Assembly (NCBI GenBank): GCA_031280545.1
Contig: JAITGP010000021.1
Location: forward strand, 1 to 14,001
From: Candidatus Peribacteria bacterium
Lineage (GTDB): Bacteria; Patescibacteria; JAEDAM01; Absconditabacterales; Absconditicoccaceae
Length of the DNA stretch: 14,001 nucleotides
Direction of reading: 5' to 3'
A program made the translations under genes and the position numbers. The notes beneath the pieces were generated by a model that worked only from the letters and a program-made list of their open reading frames with translations, was not told where the DNA came from and did no database searches. The first letter of the stretch is position 1, and the number at the start of each line of letters is the position of its first letter. This document shows positions 7,400 to 14,001 of the stretch, piece after piece.

Positions 7400-7933
7400 T
7401 TAGTCGTCGGAAGATAAAGGTTGTTTGAGGTCAATGATATTTTCCTGCACAGGGATCAGCTTTTGACTCAACAAGTAGGTATAGGTAGCAAACATATTCC
7501 CATGAAGACTCACTCCGCCCGTGATTCGATGGTGAATATTATCCAGACTCTGATCTAATTTTTGAAGCACGGCATCTCTCTTGATCGGGTCTTGTAAAGC
7601 TTGCTGATATTCGTCTTTGCTCACTCTCAGCTCCTTGGGGACCACTGCATCAATATCTTCAGCTTTTTCTATCTCTTTCAACTTTTCAAACAACTGTTGC
7701 ACGTCCACTTTATCCAGCACTTCCTGAAATTCTTCCTTGCTGATTTTTTTATCTTCTACAATTTCTTCAAAAGAAGTCTGATCAATCAAGCCAGCTTCCA
7801 CTAATGATTTCAATTCTTGTATTTCAAGTTTCGTTTTTTCCAAATGACGTTGCTTTTCGTAGTGCTGAAGATCAAGCTGTTCATGATGGTGTTTTTTCTT
7901 TTTTTCTTCACTTTCTCTTTGAGTTTCAATCAT
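7400..7933 (-). CDS. Charged coiled-coil protein, unknown function
   Basis: A 177-residue protein from ATG 7931-7933 to TAA 7400-7402. Residues ~5-60 are extremely charged (ESEEKKKKHHHEQ, then QHYEKQRHLEKTKLEIQELK) with heptad-like leucines, predicting a coiled coil. The middle has short helical stretches with acidic clusters (FEEIVEDKKISKEEFQEVLDKV), which look like two degenerate repeats of a helical unit. The C-terminus is less charged. There is no signal peptide, no membrane segment and no UGA codon. It lies 3 nt upstream of the DMT transporter gene. I recognise no family. A cytosolic partner of the transporter is possible but only a guess from proximity. Confidence 0.7.
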   Translation of the reverse strand: MIETQRESEEKKKKHHHEQLDLQHYEKQRHLEKTKLEIQELKSLVEAGLIDQTSFEEIVEDKKISKEEFQEVLDKVDVQQLFEKLKEIEKAEDIDAVVPKELRVSKDEYQQALQDPIKRDAVLQKLDQSLDNIHHRITGGVSLHGNMFATYTYLLSQKLIPVQENIIDLKQPLSSDD

Positions 7934-7963
7934 CAGAAAAATGCTGAGGGATAAAACGCCTTT

Positions 7964-7991
7964 AGCATAGGAATATGAAAAATAATTACAA
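7964..7991 (-). promoter_or_regulatory. Candidate promoter of the coiled-coil/transporter unit
   Basis: On the minus strand TTGTAA (7986-7991), a 16-nt spacer and TATGCT (7964-7969) lie ~30 nt upstream of ATG 7933. The -35 and spacing equal those proposed for the M16 gene. The same DNA contains an imperfect hairpin (ATGCT..AGG/CCT..AGCAT, 7941-7968) followed by five T on the minus strand, which might instead terminate the GNAT transcript. Confidence 0.42.
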
Positions 7992-7998
7992 CAGCTTT

Positions 7999-8473
7999 TT
8001 AAAACTCATGCTCAAATACCCTACAAGACGGATATTTTTCCAAATCCACATGGGTGTCGCTTCTCTCAGGAATCAGATGAAACCCACATTTTTCATATAA
8101 ATGGATGGCTACTGTATTGAAATCATCGGTGTATACTTTCAGTCTTTTTGCATTTCTTTCTTTGCATTTTTTAAAGAGATCCTCCACGATATAGTTTCCG
8201 ATCCCTTGTCTTCTAAACTTTGGTAAAACTCCCAGCCGATTGACCCAATAAAGTCCTGGTGGAGTATCGGTGTATTGGTAGAAACCAGAGATTCCTGCTA
8301 CCTCATTATTATCAAAGATAATATATATTTTGCATACGAATAAGAGAATCCTCCTTTCCCTGCAGATAGTCCAAAATATCTGATTTAAACGCCATATCTT
8401 TAAATTCTGACAACCCTTCAAAGAGAGGGAGAAAATATTGAGGATCCTTGGTTTCGATGATGTCTAAATGCAT
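7999..8473 (-). pseudogene. GNAT-family N-acetyltransferase, frameshifted
   Basis: The C-terminal part is a clear GNAT domain: 'YWVNRLGVLPKFRRQGIGNYIVEDLF' (acetyl-CoA binding motif A, RRQGIG) and 'AIHLYEKCGFHLIPE' (motif B), ending at TAA 7999-8001. The N-terminus lies in another frame: ATG 8471-8473 gives 'MHLDIIETKDPQYFLPLFEGLSEF...' and reaches '..RMQN' before running into TGA and TAA. The frames meet in an AT dinucleotide run at 8320-8330. Adding one TA would restore 'RMQNIYIIFDNNEVAGISGFYQY' and a 158-residue protein of normal GNAT size. The shift could be a genuine mutation, phase variation at the repeat, or a sequencing or assembly error. The acceptor substrate is unknown. Confidence 0.8.
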
Positions 8474-8514
8474 GGAATAGAGGGGAACCAAATTAAAACT
8501 GTTTGCATAGTTTA

Positions 8515-8541
8515 AGTATAAACATTATTTTTTATATGCAA
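8515..8541 (-). promoter_or_regulatory. Weak candidate promoter of the GNAT gene
   Basis: On the minus strand TTGCAT (8536-8541) and TATACT (8515-8520) are 15 nt apart (16 if the -35 is read as TTTGCA), ~42 nt upstream of ATG 8473. The -10 is good; the -35 is poor. Confidence 0.35.
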
Positions 8542-8570
8542 ATATATGCAGATTTTTTCACTCTGACTTG

Positions 8571-8588
8571 AAAAGCAGGAGCTTTTTT
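8571..8588 (+). other. Small hairpin with T tract upstream of yidC
   Basis: AAAAGC (8571-8576) and GCTTTT (8581-8586) pair across a 4-nt loop (AGGA), followed by two more T. The stem has only two G-C pairs, so it could be a weak terminator, part of the yidC leader, or chance. It lies in the 156-bp region between the divergent GNAT and yidC genes. Confidence 0.3.
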
Positions 8589-8629
8589 ATATTGTTGGTT
8601 GAAATGAGATTTTACTCTACTCTACACCC

Positions 8630-9433
8630 ATGAACATTTTTTCTGTCTTACTTACTCAAATCCTTTATCGTCCGATCTTTAACGTGCTGATCATCTTTCT
8701 CGCGATTTTCGGAGGAAATCTAGGAATCGCAATTATTCTCTTGACGTTATTGGTGCGTGGAATCATGTTTAAATCCACTGCCGCAGGAGCAAACATGCAA
8801 CAAGGGATGTCTGATCTTCAACCTAAAATCGAAGAACTTCAAAAAAAATATGAAAATGATCCTCAGAAACTCTCTGAAGAAACTATGAAACTTTTTAAAT
8901 CTGAAGGGAAAGCACCTCTCAAAGGATGTTTAACGATGTTGATTCAGATTCCGATTTTTATCTGTTTGTACCGAGTAGTAAGGAAATTTGCTGGCGGAGA
9001 AGGGATTCCTCCAGAGTGGCTTTACAGTTTTTTCTACAGCTTTGGGAATAACTATACAGATCTGATGAATATTGATACAGACTTCTTGGGATGGAATCTA
9101 CTGGAAAAAGGAAATCGGGTGTTGACGATTCTCGTGGTACTCTTGAACTATGGACAGATGAGATTGACATCCCTCGCCCAGCCAAAACAAACTGCAAAAT
9201 TACCTGGGGCGACTATGCCAGATATGAGCAAAATGATGGGAACCATGTCCATTGGAATGAGTTTAATGATGGGAGCTTTGGTATATTCGCTCAATTCTGC
9301 GATTGGACTCTATCTTGCAACTACTTCCGTTTTCAGTATCGTACAGTATACTTGGAAATATAGAGCTTTGATCAAGGTAAAATGGAATGAACTGTTCCAC
9401 AAAAATAGACCTGTGATTATTAATCCAAAATAA
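8630..9433 (+). CDS. yidC: YidC/Oxa1 membrane protein insertase
   Basis: A 267-residue insertase that places proteins in the cytoplasmic membrane with or without SecYEG. The conserved core is present: the first core helix with the hydrophilic-groove arginine in 'TLLVRGIMFKSTAAGANMQQGMSDLQPKIEELQKKYENDPQKLSEETMKLFK' (R43), the coiled cytoplasmic loop, 'PLKGCLTMLIQIPIFICLYRVVRKF', and C-terminal helices ending in 'GLYLATTSVFSIVQYTWKYR'. The large periplasmic domain of Gram-negative YidC is absent, and no lipobox is seen, so it is a minimal form. It starts at ATG 8630 and ends at TAA 9431-9433. There is no Shine-Dalgarno sequence and no UGA codon. The neighbours are not the usual rnpA/rpmH cluster. 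Confidence 0.95.
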   Translation: MNIFSVLLTQILYRPIFNVLIIFLAIFGGNLGIAIILLTLLVRGIMFKSTAAGANMQQGMSDLQPKIEELQKKYENDPQKLSEETMKLFKSEGKAPLKGCLTMLIQIPIFICLYRVVRKFAGGEGIPPEWLYSFFYSFGNNYTDLMNIDTDFLGWNLLEKGNRVLTILVVLLNYGQMRLTSLAQPKQTAKLPGATMPDMSKMMGTMSIGMSLMMGALVYSLNSAIGLYLATTSVFSIVQYTWKYRALIKVKWNELFHKNRPVIINPK

Positions 9434-9501
9434 AAAAATTCTCTTGCTTTCTAGAAAAAAAAGATTAGGCTTGAGATCGTTTAGTTCATAGTAGTTTAAA
9501 A

Positions 9502-9552
9502 ATGTCACAGCTTACCACTACAACAACCACCACAGGAACCAATCTTTGGTAG
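9502..9552 (+). CDS. Threonine-rich leader peptide of thrS
   Basis: A 16-codon reading frame, MSQLTTTTTTTGTNLW, from ATG 9502-9504 to TAG 9550-9552. Seven consecutive Thr codons (9514-9534; ACC, ACT and ACA used) are followed by Gly and another Thr, so 8 of 16 residues are threonine. It sits 110 nt upstream of thrS and just before an intrinsic terminator hairpin. This is the layout of amino-acid attenuator leader peptides such as ThrL of the E. coli thr operon. Scarcity of charged tRNA-Thr should stall the ribosome on the Thr run. No Shine-Dalgarno sequence precedes the ATG, as for most genes here. The promoter is unclear; TTGCTT (9444) and TAGGCT (9466) at 16-nt spacing are a weak candidate. 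Translation is not proven. Confidence 0.82.
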   Translation: MSQLTTTTTTTGTNLW

Positions 9553-9588
9553 GAGTTTGTGATAGTGAAAACACATAAAGCCTCTACC
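9538..9588 (+). promoter_or_regulatory. Antiterminator pairing of the thrS attenuator
   Basis: GGTAGGAG (9548-9555) can pair with CTCTACC (9582-9588): five continuous pairs, a bulged G, then two more. This uses bases of the 5' arm of the terminator, so both cannot form. GGTAGGAG overlaps the leader stop codon (9550-9552), so a ribosome finishing the peptide covers it and a ribosome stalled early in the Thr run leaves it free. A competing ACCAA/TTGGT hairpin (9538-9542 with 9546-9550) could act as the pause structure. Pairings were read by eye; energies were not computed. Confidence 0.6.
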
Positions 9589-9614
9589 GATAAACATGGA
9601 AGAGGCTTTTCTTT
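9577..9614 (+). terminator. Attenuator terminator upstream of thrS
   Basis: AAAGCCTCT (9577-9585) pairs perfectly with AGAGGCTTT (9601-9609). Two more G-C pairs can form inside after a mismatch (CC 9587-9588 with GG 9598-9599). A T-rich tail (TTTTCTTTC) follows. It lies between the Thr leader peptide and the thrS start at 9662, so it would stop transcription before the gene unless antiterminated. Confidence 0.88.
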
Positions 9615-9661
9615 CAACTTGTTGTATCTTTACTCTTTTATCTTTATTCTTTCTTCTTACT

Positions 9662-11563
9662 ATGTCTCACAACGAACACATCTCGGAGCAACTCCACAAC
9701 ATCCGTCACAGCCTCTCCCACATTATGGCACAAGCCGTGCAGAGAGTGCAGCAAGCTGATGTAGAAATCGCCATCGGTCCTGCGATTGACAATGGATTTT
9801 ACTATGACTTCCTCTTCAGTCCTGAAAAGCAGATCAAGGACGAGGATTTGCAGAAAGTCCAAGATGCGATGGTCAAAATCGTGAAAGAAGGGCAGACGTT
9901 TACTCGCTTAGATGTGAGCAATGAGGAGAGTGAACATATCGTGAAAGATATTTTGAAACAGAAATATAAAGCTGAACTGAGAGATGAATTTGCTGCTGCG
10001 GGTGAGGGAATCAGTTTTTATCTGAACTCTATCCCCATGGCAGCGAAGGAGAATTTGCTGAAAGGAGTAGATGAGGACTATGTGAAGTATTATGAGGGAG
10101 TGACTGCTTACTTTCAAAAGGAACACCCAGCGGAATTTGCAGACAGATTTATTACTTTTTTGGATATGTGTGAAGGTCCTCATGTGGAAAGCATGAAAGA
10201 AATTGATCCGAGTGCATTTAAGGTTGCGAAGATTGCAGGGGCGTATCGAAGAGGGGATGAAAAAAATGTAATGATGACCAGACTATATGCGTATGCATTT
10301 GAGCAGAAGGAGGAACTGAAGGAATATCTGAACCTTTTGGAAGAAGCAAGACAAAGAGATCACAGAAAATTAGGGAAAGAACTCTGAATTTTTATGGTGA
10401 ATGATTTGGTGGGAAAAGGGTTGCCGATGTATTTACCAAATGGGTATATCGTATGGAGTGAATTGGAAGAATATATCAAGGAAAAAGAAAGAGATTTAGA
10501 CTATCAACACGTTTTGACGCCTCCTATGGGAAGTGTAGAACTCTATAAAACAAGTGGACACTGGGATCACTACAAAGACAGTATGTTTCCTGCTATGGAA
10601 GTGGAAAATGAGACTTTCGTGCTCCGTCCTATGAACTGTCCTCATCATATGATGATTTATAAAGAAGGACTACATTCTTATAGAGATTTGCCAATTAGAA
10701 TTGGGGAAATTGCGAGAGATATGAGATTTGAAGCCAGTGGAACATTGAAGGGAATCGAAAGAGTAAGGTGTTTCTGTCAAAATGATGCTCATTTATTCGT
10801 CACTCCAGAACAGATTAAAGAAGAATTTGAGAAAGTGGTGAAATTAATATTAGATGTCTATAAAGACTTTAATATCACGAATTATGAATTTAGACTCTCT
10901 CTCAGAGATCCTGAGGATAAAGAGAAATATTATCCTGATGATGAAATGTGGAATACCGCTGAAGATACGTTAAGAAAGGTGTTGAATGAGATTGGGATAA
11001 CCTATCAAGAAGAGATCGGAGAGGCAGCTTTTTATGGTCCTAAACTGGATGTGCAGGTGAAACCTGCTGTAGGAAATGAATACACCATTTCTACCTGCCA
11101 ATTGGATTTTTGTTTGCCTCAGAGATTTGAGTTAGCTTATACGGATTCTCAAGGGAATAAGCAAACTCCTGTGGTATTGCATAGGGCGATTCTGGGATCT
11201 ATTGACAGATTTATTGCCTATATCTTGGAGGAAACCAAAGGAATCTTCCCCTTTTGGCTCACTCCTGAACAGGTGAGAATTATCACGGTGGCTGATGCCT
11301 TCCTGCCGTATGCTGAGCAGGTGAAGAAGCAGTTGAGAAGTGAAAAATTTAGGGTAAGTATTGATGAGGGAAACGATAGTTTCAGTAAAAAAATTAGGAA
11401 TGCTGAAGTACAGAAAGTGCCCTATATTTTGATTGTAGGAGAAAAGGAAGAAAAAGCTGGTTCAGTTTCCGTGAGAGAGTTTAAGACGAAGGAGCAATAT
11501 GAACTGGATGTGAAGGAGTTTGTAGAGAAGATTAGTGTGATTAGGGATGAGAAGAGATTATAA
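9662..11563 (+). CDS. thrS: Threonyl-tRNA synthetase (one UGA=Gly, no TGS domain)
   Basis: Charges tRNA-Thr. With TGA 10385-10387 read as glycine (residue 242, 'KLGKELGIFMV') the protein is 633 residues. It begins directly at the editing domain: His16/His20 in 'RHSLSHIMAQAV' and 'DMCEGPHV' match the editing-site His and Cys-His pairs, and the N-terminal TGS domain of most bacterial ThrRS is absent. The editing domain carries roughly 45 extra residues before 'DMCEGPHV'. The catalytic core has the zinc ligands Cys in 'RPMNCPHH', His in 'QNDAHLF' and His in 'VVLHRAILGS', plus motif 2 Arg in 'MRFEASG'; the anticodon domain follows. The start is set at ATG 9662; the frame is open upstream to 9596, but that part lies in the attenuator hairpin. 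It ends at TAA 11561-11563. Confidence 0.95.
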
Positions 11564-11564
11564 T

Positions 11565-12302
11565 TTAATTCATAGGTCTTTCATCTAAGATAAAATATCC
11601 ATTTGCAGAAAATTTAAAATCATATTGATGTTGATTTCCTTTGGTCTCTTGAATTAAAATAGTCTGATCATAAGGGTATACTTGTAGAGAGTTTTTGTCA
11701 AATTCTTTTCCCTCTGGTAATTTGACAACCATATCTGTTTGCCCATATTTATTATAATTCGGAATTTTTACTATAGTTCATGTAGAACTTTTCCAAGATG
11801 GTTGAGGATTTTCATAATCAAAAATACTTGCAAATTCTTTTCAGTGTTTTTGAATACTATGAATATTTGAAATTCTATCAGGATGATATCGTAATGTCTT
11901 TTCTAAGATCGCATTAACAGTTTGGGCATTTTTATCATATTGTAATTCAAAAATTTTCCAACGATTATTAGAGTCCCATATATATATCTTATTATCTTTA
12001 ATATCGAAACTTTCTTCAGAATGACTTATTCAATCTCCTTCTAAAATTAATCTCCCTGAAGAACGTGTATAATACCTTGGATGTTCATTGTTTACTAACA
12101 TCATAAGGTCAGGATATCCTGCAATGATTTTCCCTTTTTCATCTACTACTTTTACTGTTATATCAAATTTTCTTCCTTGCTCATCTTCTATAATTCCTAT
12201 TTGTTTGATTTTCTCAGAAGCAGATAAAGTGCTTGTTAAGTCGCTATCTACAAGCTTTGGAGTAATAGAAGTTGTAGTAGATTTTTCTTTTATTATTTCC
12301 AT
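11565..12302 (-). CDS. Unknown protein recovered only with UGA=Gly (three UGAs)
   Basis: A 245-residue protein from ATG 12300-12302 to TAA 11565-11567, through TGA codons at 12030-12032, 11841-11843 and 11778-11780 (residues 91, 154, 175). I recognise no family. The N-terminal ~30 residues are Ser/Thr-rich (EKSTTTSITPKLVDSDLTSTLSASEK). The rest is polar with many aromatic residues and probable beta strands, for example 'GRKFDITVKVVDEKGKIIAGYPDLMML', 'NKIYIWDSNNRWKIFELQYDK' and 'GYFILDERPMN' at the end. There is no signal peptide or membrane segment. The frame is free of TAA and TAG for 245 codons and keeps one amino-acid style, which supports real coding. It converges on thrS with 1 nt between the stops and no visible terminator. 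Confidence 0.78.
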
Positions 12303-12336
12303 TTGTAGATAGTAAACAAGTAAAATGTTCCTTATA

Positions 12337-12364
12337 AGTATACCAATTTTGTTTTTTTATGCAA
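12337..12364 (-). promoter_or_regulatory. Candidate promoter of the 245-residue unknown gene
   Basis: On the minus strand TTGCAT (12359-12364), a 16-nt spacer and TATACT (12337-12342) lie ~35 nt upstream of ATG 12302. The -10 has five of six consensus bases and the -35 three. Confidence 0.4.
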
Positions 12365-12383
12365 TTTTTTTAAGAGTTTTTCC

Positions 12384-12411
12384 TTGAATCCCTCTCCACA
12401 AAAAGTATACT
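12384..12411 (+). promoter_or_regulatory. Promoter of the TerC-family gene
   Basis: TTGAAT (12384-12389), a 16-nt spacer and TATACT (12406-12411) place transcription start near 12418. This makes ATG 12441 the start of the gene and rules out the in-frame TTG at 12384, which lies in the -35. The leader is pyrimidine-rich with no Shine-Dalgarno sequence. Confidence 0.6.
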
Positions 12412-12440
12412 TTTTCACGTTTATCTCTTTTTTTTCTTCA

Positions 12441-13436
12441 ATGGCTACCAATAACCTTCTCCTCTATGGATTTTTCGTTGTTTTTCTGATAGCATCCATG
12501 CTTTGGGATTATCATCAGCATAAACAAGATAAAGCAGTCTCTATTAAATCCGCCTTATGGGAAACTGCGTTTTGGATTGCAGTAGCTACGATATTTGGGA
12601 TTATTATTGGATTTGTGAGAGGGCGAGATGAAATTATCCTAGCAAATGGATCAAAAATCTGATGAGCCATCCAATATTTTAGTGGCTACCTTGTCGAAGA
12701 GTCTCTTTCTGTAGATAATCTCTTTGTGATGATGGCAATTTTTACTTCCTTTCATATTCCTGAGAAATATCGTCATAGAGTGCTCTATTTCGGAATACTA
12801 GGAGCAATTGTCTTAAGACTGCTTTTTATTTCTATTGGGACAGTATTATTAAGTTTAGGAGAATGGGTATTGGCAGTATTTGGAGGTATTGTGCTCATTA
12901 CAGCGGTGAAAATGTTAGTAGATGAAAGCAAAAAACATCGTAAGGTCAATGCAAGTCTCATTCCCGAAGAAGAACATGACTATACAAAAGGAGGCGTCGC
13001 AAAATTTGTGAAGAAACTTTTCCCCGTACATAATAAAATTGAAGGACATGATTTCTTTGTGAAGATTAACGGGAAATGGTTTGTGACAGCATTATTTCTC
13101 GCATTGATGGTAATAGAGATTAGTGATGTGTTGTTTGCATTTGATAGTATTCCAGCGATTCTTTCTATTTCACAGGATGTCTTTATTGTGTTTTCTTCCA
13201 ATATCTTCGCTATTCTCGGACTACGTTCCTTGTACTTTGTCCTAGAAGCCATGGGTAATAAATTTCAATATATCAGCTATGCGGTAATCTGAATTCTTTT
13301 CTTCATTGGTGGTAAAATGCTGATCAGCTTCTTTGGAGTGCATTTGGATAGTCTAGTGAGTCTCGCAGTAATTATTGGAGCATTGGCAATTGGGATTTGA
13401 GCGTCTTTGCGGAAGAATAAATCGTTGAAAGCATAG
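12441..13436 (+). CDS. TerC-family integral membrane protein (four UGA=Gly)
   Basis: A 331-residue polytopic membrane protein of the TerC/Alx family, linked to tellurite resistance and to metal (manganese) export or metal loading of secreted proteins. It is continuous from ATG 12441 to TAG 13434-13436 through four TGA codons: 12660-12662 and 12663-12665 (adjacent, residues 74-75), 13290-13292 (284) and 13398-13400 (320). The first pair precedes the family signature 'AIQYFSGYLVEESLSVDNLFVMMAIF'. Later comes the second signature 'ALMVIEISDVLFAFDSIPAILSISQDVFIVFSSNIFAILGLRSLYFVL', with the acidic residues proposed to bind metal. After the third UGA the sequence reads 'GILFFIGGKMLISFFGV', as expected for the last helices. 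An Asp in the first helix ('SMLWDYHQHK') is also typical. The transported ion is not established. Confidence 0.93.
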
Positions 13437-13445
13437 GTATTCAAA

Positions 13446-13484
13446 TAAAAAATCTGACCCCATAATAATGAAGTCAGTTTTTTT
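13446..13484. terminator. Two-way terminator between convergent TerC and SLH genes
   Basis: CTGAC (13454-13458) pairs with GTCAG (13473-13477), with an inner CAT/ATG pairing (13461-13463 with 13468-13470). Seven T follow on the plus strand and a T run also follows on the minus strand (the A run at 13446-13452). It lies 9 nt after the TAG of the TerC gene and 12 nt beyond the minus-strand stop at 13497, so it can serve both. Confidence 0.8.
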
Positions 13485-13496
13485 ATTTTTTTGTTT

Positions 13497-14001
13497 TTAT
13501 TTCTCTGTTTCCAGTCTATATAACATCAAGAAGATATTTCCTCTAAGTTCCAGTAGACTCGGATCAGAAATATAATTCATAATACCTGCTTTTTTCAATG
13601 CTTGTAAATGTTTACCATAATACGTCACATCTGATGGAAGCTGTGCATACTGCAGCCCCCAAAACATTCTGGAGAGAACGCTTCCTGCCTCTGCTCTCGT
13701 CAACCATGGATAGGGATTAAAACGAAGCTGTACTCCGACTCCATCACCATTCATTCCCATCAATCCTAACTGACACGAAAGTGTCATATAGTGCTGCATT
13801 TCCACCGTAGTGACAGAAAGATCCTCAAACTGACTACAAGCAGATTTAGTTAAATCTGGCTTTTTATCTAAGAAGATCATTACATACACAGAGATCATTT
13901 TCGCCATTTCTTCTCTCGTAATGGGATCCATGATTCTTGCCTTTTCATAGGTATCCATCGTTGTGATTCCGTTTTGATATGCCCATTCGTAAGCGGTGAG
14001 A
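13497..14001 (-). CDS. S-layer homology (SLH) domain protein, C-terminal part (5' partial)
   Basis: The frame enters from the right window edge and ends at TAA 13497-13499; 167 residues are visible. Three SLH-like units can be seen: 'AYEWAYQNGITTMDTYEKARIMDPITREEMAKMISVY', then 'SCQLGLMGMNG...LRFNPYPWLTRAEAGSVLSRMF', then a diverged 'HLQALKKAGIMNYISDPSLLELRGNIFLMLYRL'. SLH domains hold surface proteins to cell-wall polymers. The 'ITREEMAKM' and 'LTRAEAGSVLSRM' cores match the family's TRAE motif. ATG 13956-13958 is not the start, because the SLH sequence continues upstream of it. No UGA occurs in the visible part. Its N-terminal cargo domain lies outside the window. Confidence 0.85.
   Translation of the reverse strand, partial: LTAYEWAYQNGITTMDTYEKARIMDPITREEMAKMISVYVMIFLDKKPDLTKSACSQFEDLSVTTVEMQHYMTLSCQLGLMGMNGDGVGVQLRFNPYPWLTRAEAGSVLSRMFWGLQYAQLPSDVTYYGKHLQALKKAGIMNYISDPSLLELRGNIFLMLYRLETEK

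Noticed and set aside
7941..7968. Firm terminator for the GNAT gene
   Set aside because: The stem is interrupted and overlaps the proposed -10 box of the coiled-coil gene; the evidence does not separate the two readings.
9538..9614. T-box riboswitch for thrS
   Set aside because: No specifier-loop or T-box sequence is seen, and a translated Thr-rich peptide explains the leader better.
9596..9661. In-frame N-terminal extension of thrS
   Set aside because: It lies on the 3' arm and T tail of the attenuator hairpin and gives a hydrophobic sequence unrelated to ThrRS; homology begins after ATG 9662.
12384..12440. TTG-initiated extension of TerC
   Set aside because: The TTG is part of the proposed -35 box, and the residues between are not TerC-like.

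Overview
The window is bacterial chromosome from an organism that reads UGA as glycine (genetic code 25). That code is known from the candidate phyla Absconditabacteria (SR1) and Gracilibacteria (BD1-5/GN02). In seven genes, 16 in-frame TGA codons join what look like separate reading frames into one protein of family-typical length. Several fall where the family has glycine: TerC (two adjacent UGAs before the 'YFSGYL..SLSVDNLF' motif), threonyl-tRNA synthetase (KEL-G-IF), an RlmL-like methyltransferase (LYN-G-A) and a DMT transporter. Every supported gene ends with TAA or TAG, none with TGA. With the standard code the window looks fragmented and has an apparent 466-bp gap (11564-12029). With code 25 it is densely packed and has no gene-free stretch over 300 bp.

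Layout. 1-686 (+): 3' end of a surface or secreted protein with a Bacteroidetes-like type IX sorting domain, then a terminator. 726-1856 (-): YadA-head-like repeat adhesin with a Cys-rich C-terminus, expressed from a consensus promoter. 1987-3698 (+): RlmL-like rRNA methyltransferase and a YgjP-type metallopeptidase, coupled by TAATG. 3676-4695 (-): membrane domain fused to a META domain. 4786-6009 (-): M16 peptidase. 6010-6215: short region with small repeats and a terminator. 6216-6407 (-): 63-residue membrane protein behind the second consensus promoter. 6551-7933 (-): two-gene unit of a coiled-coil protein and a DMT transporter. 7999-8473 (-): GNAT acetyltransferase with a frameshift. 8630-9433 (+): YidC insertase. 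9502-11563 (+): threonine-rich leader peptide, transcription attenuator and thrS. 11565-12302 (-): unknown protein recovered only with code 25. 12441-13436 (+): TerC-family protein. 13446-13484: two-way terminator. 13497-14001 (-): end of an S-layer-homology protein.

The most interesting system is the thrS leader. A 16-codon peptide with seven consecutive Thr codons is followed by a 9-bp terminator hairpin and a competing antiterminator pairing, which is the classic design of attenuation by charged tRNA. The surface proteins (sorting-domain protein, adhesin, SLH protein, META protein) suit the host-attached lifestyle reported for these phyla. Most start codons lack a recognisable Shine-Dalgarno sequence. 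No tRNA, rRNA, CRISPR array or insertion sequence was seen.
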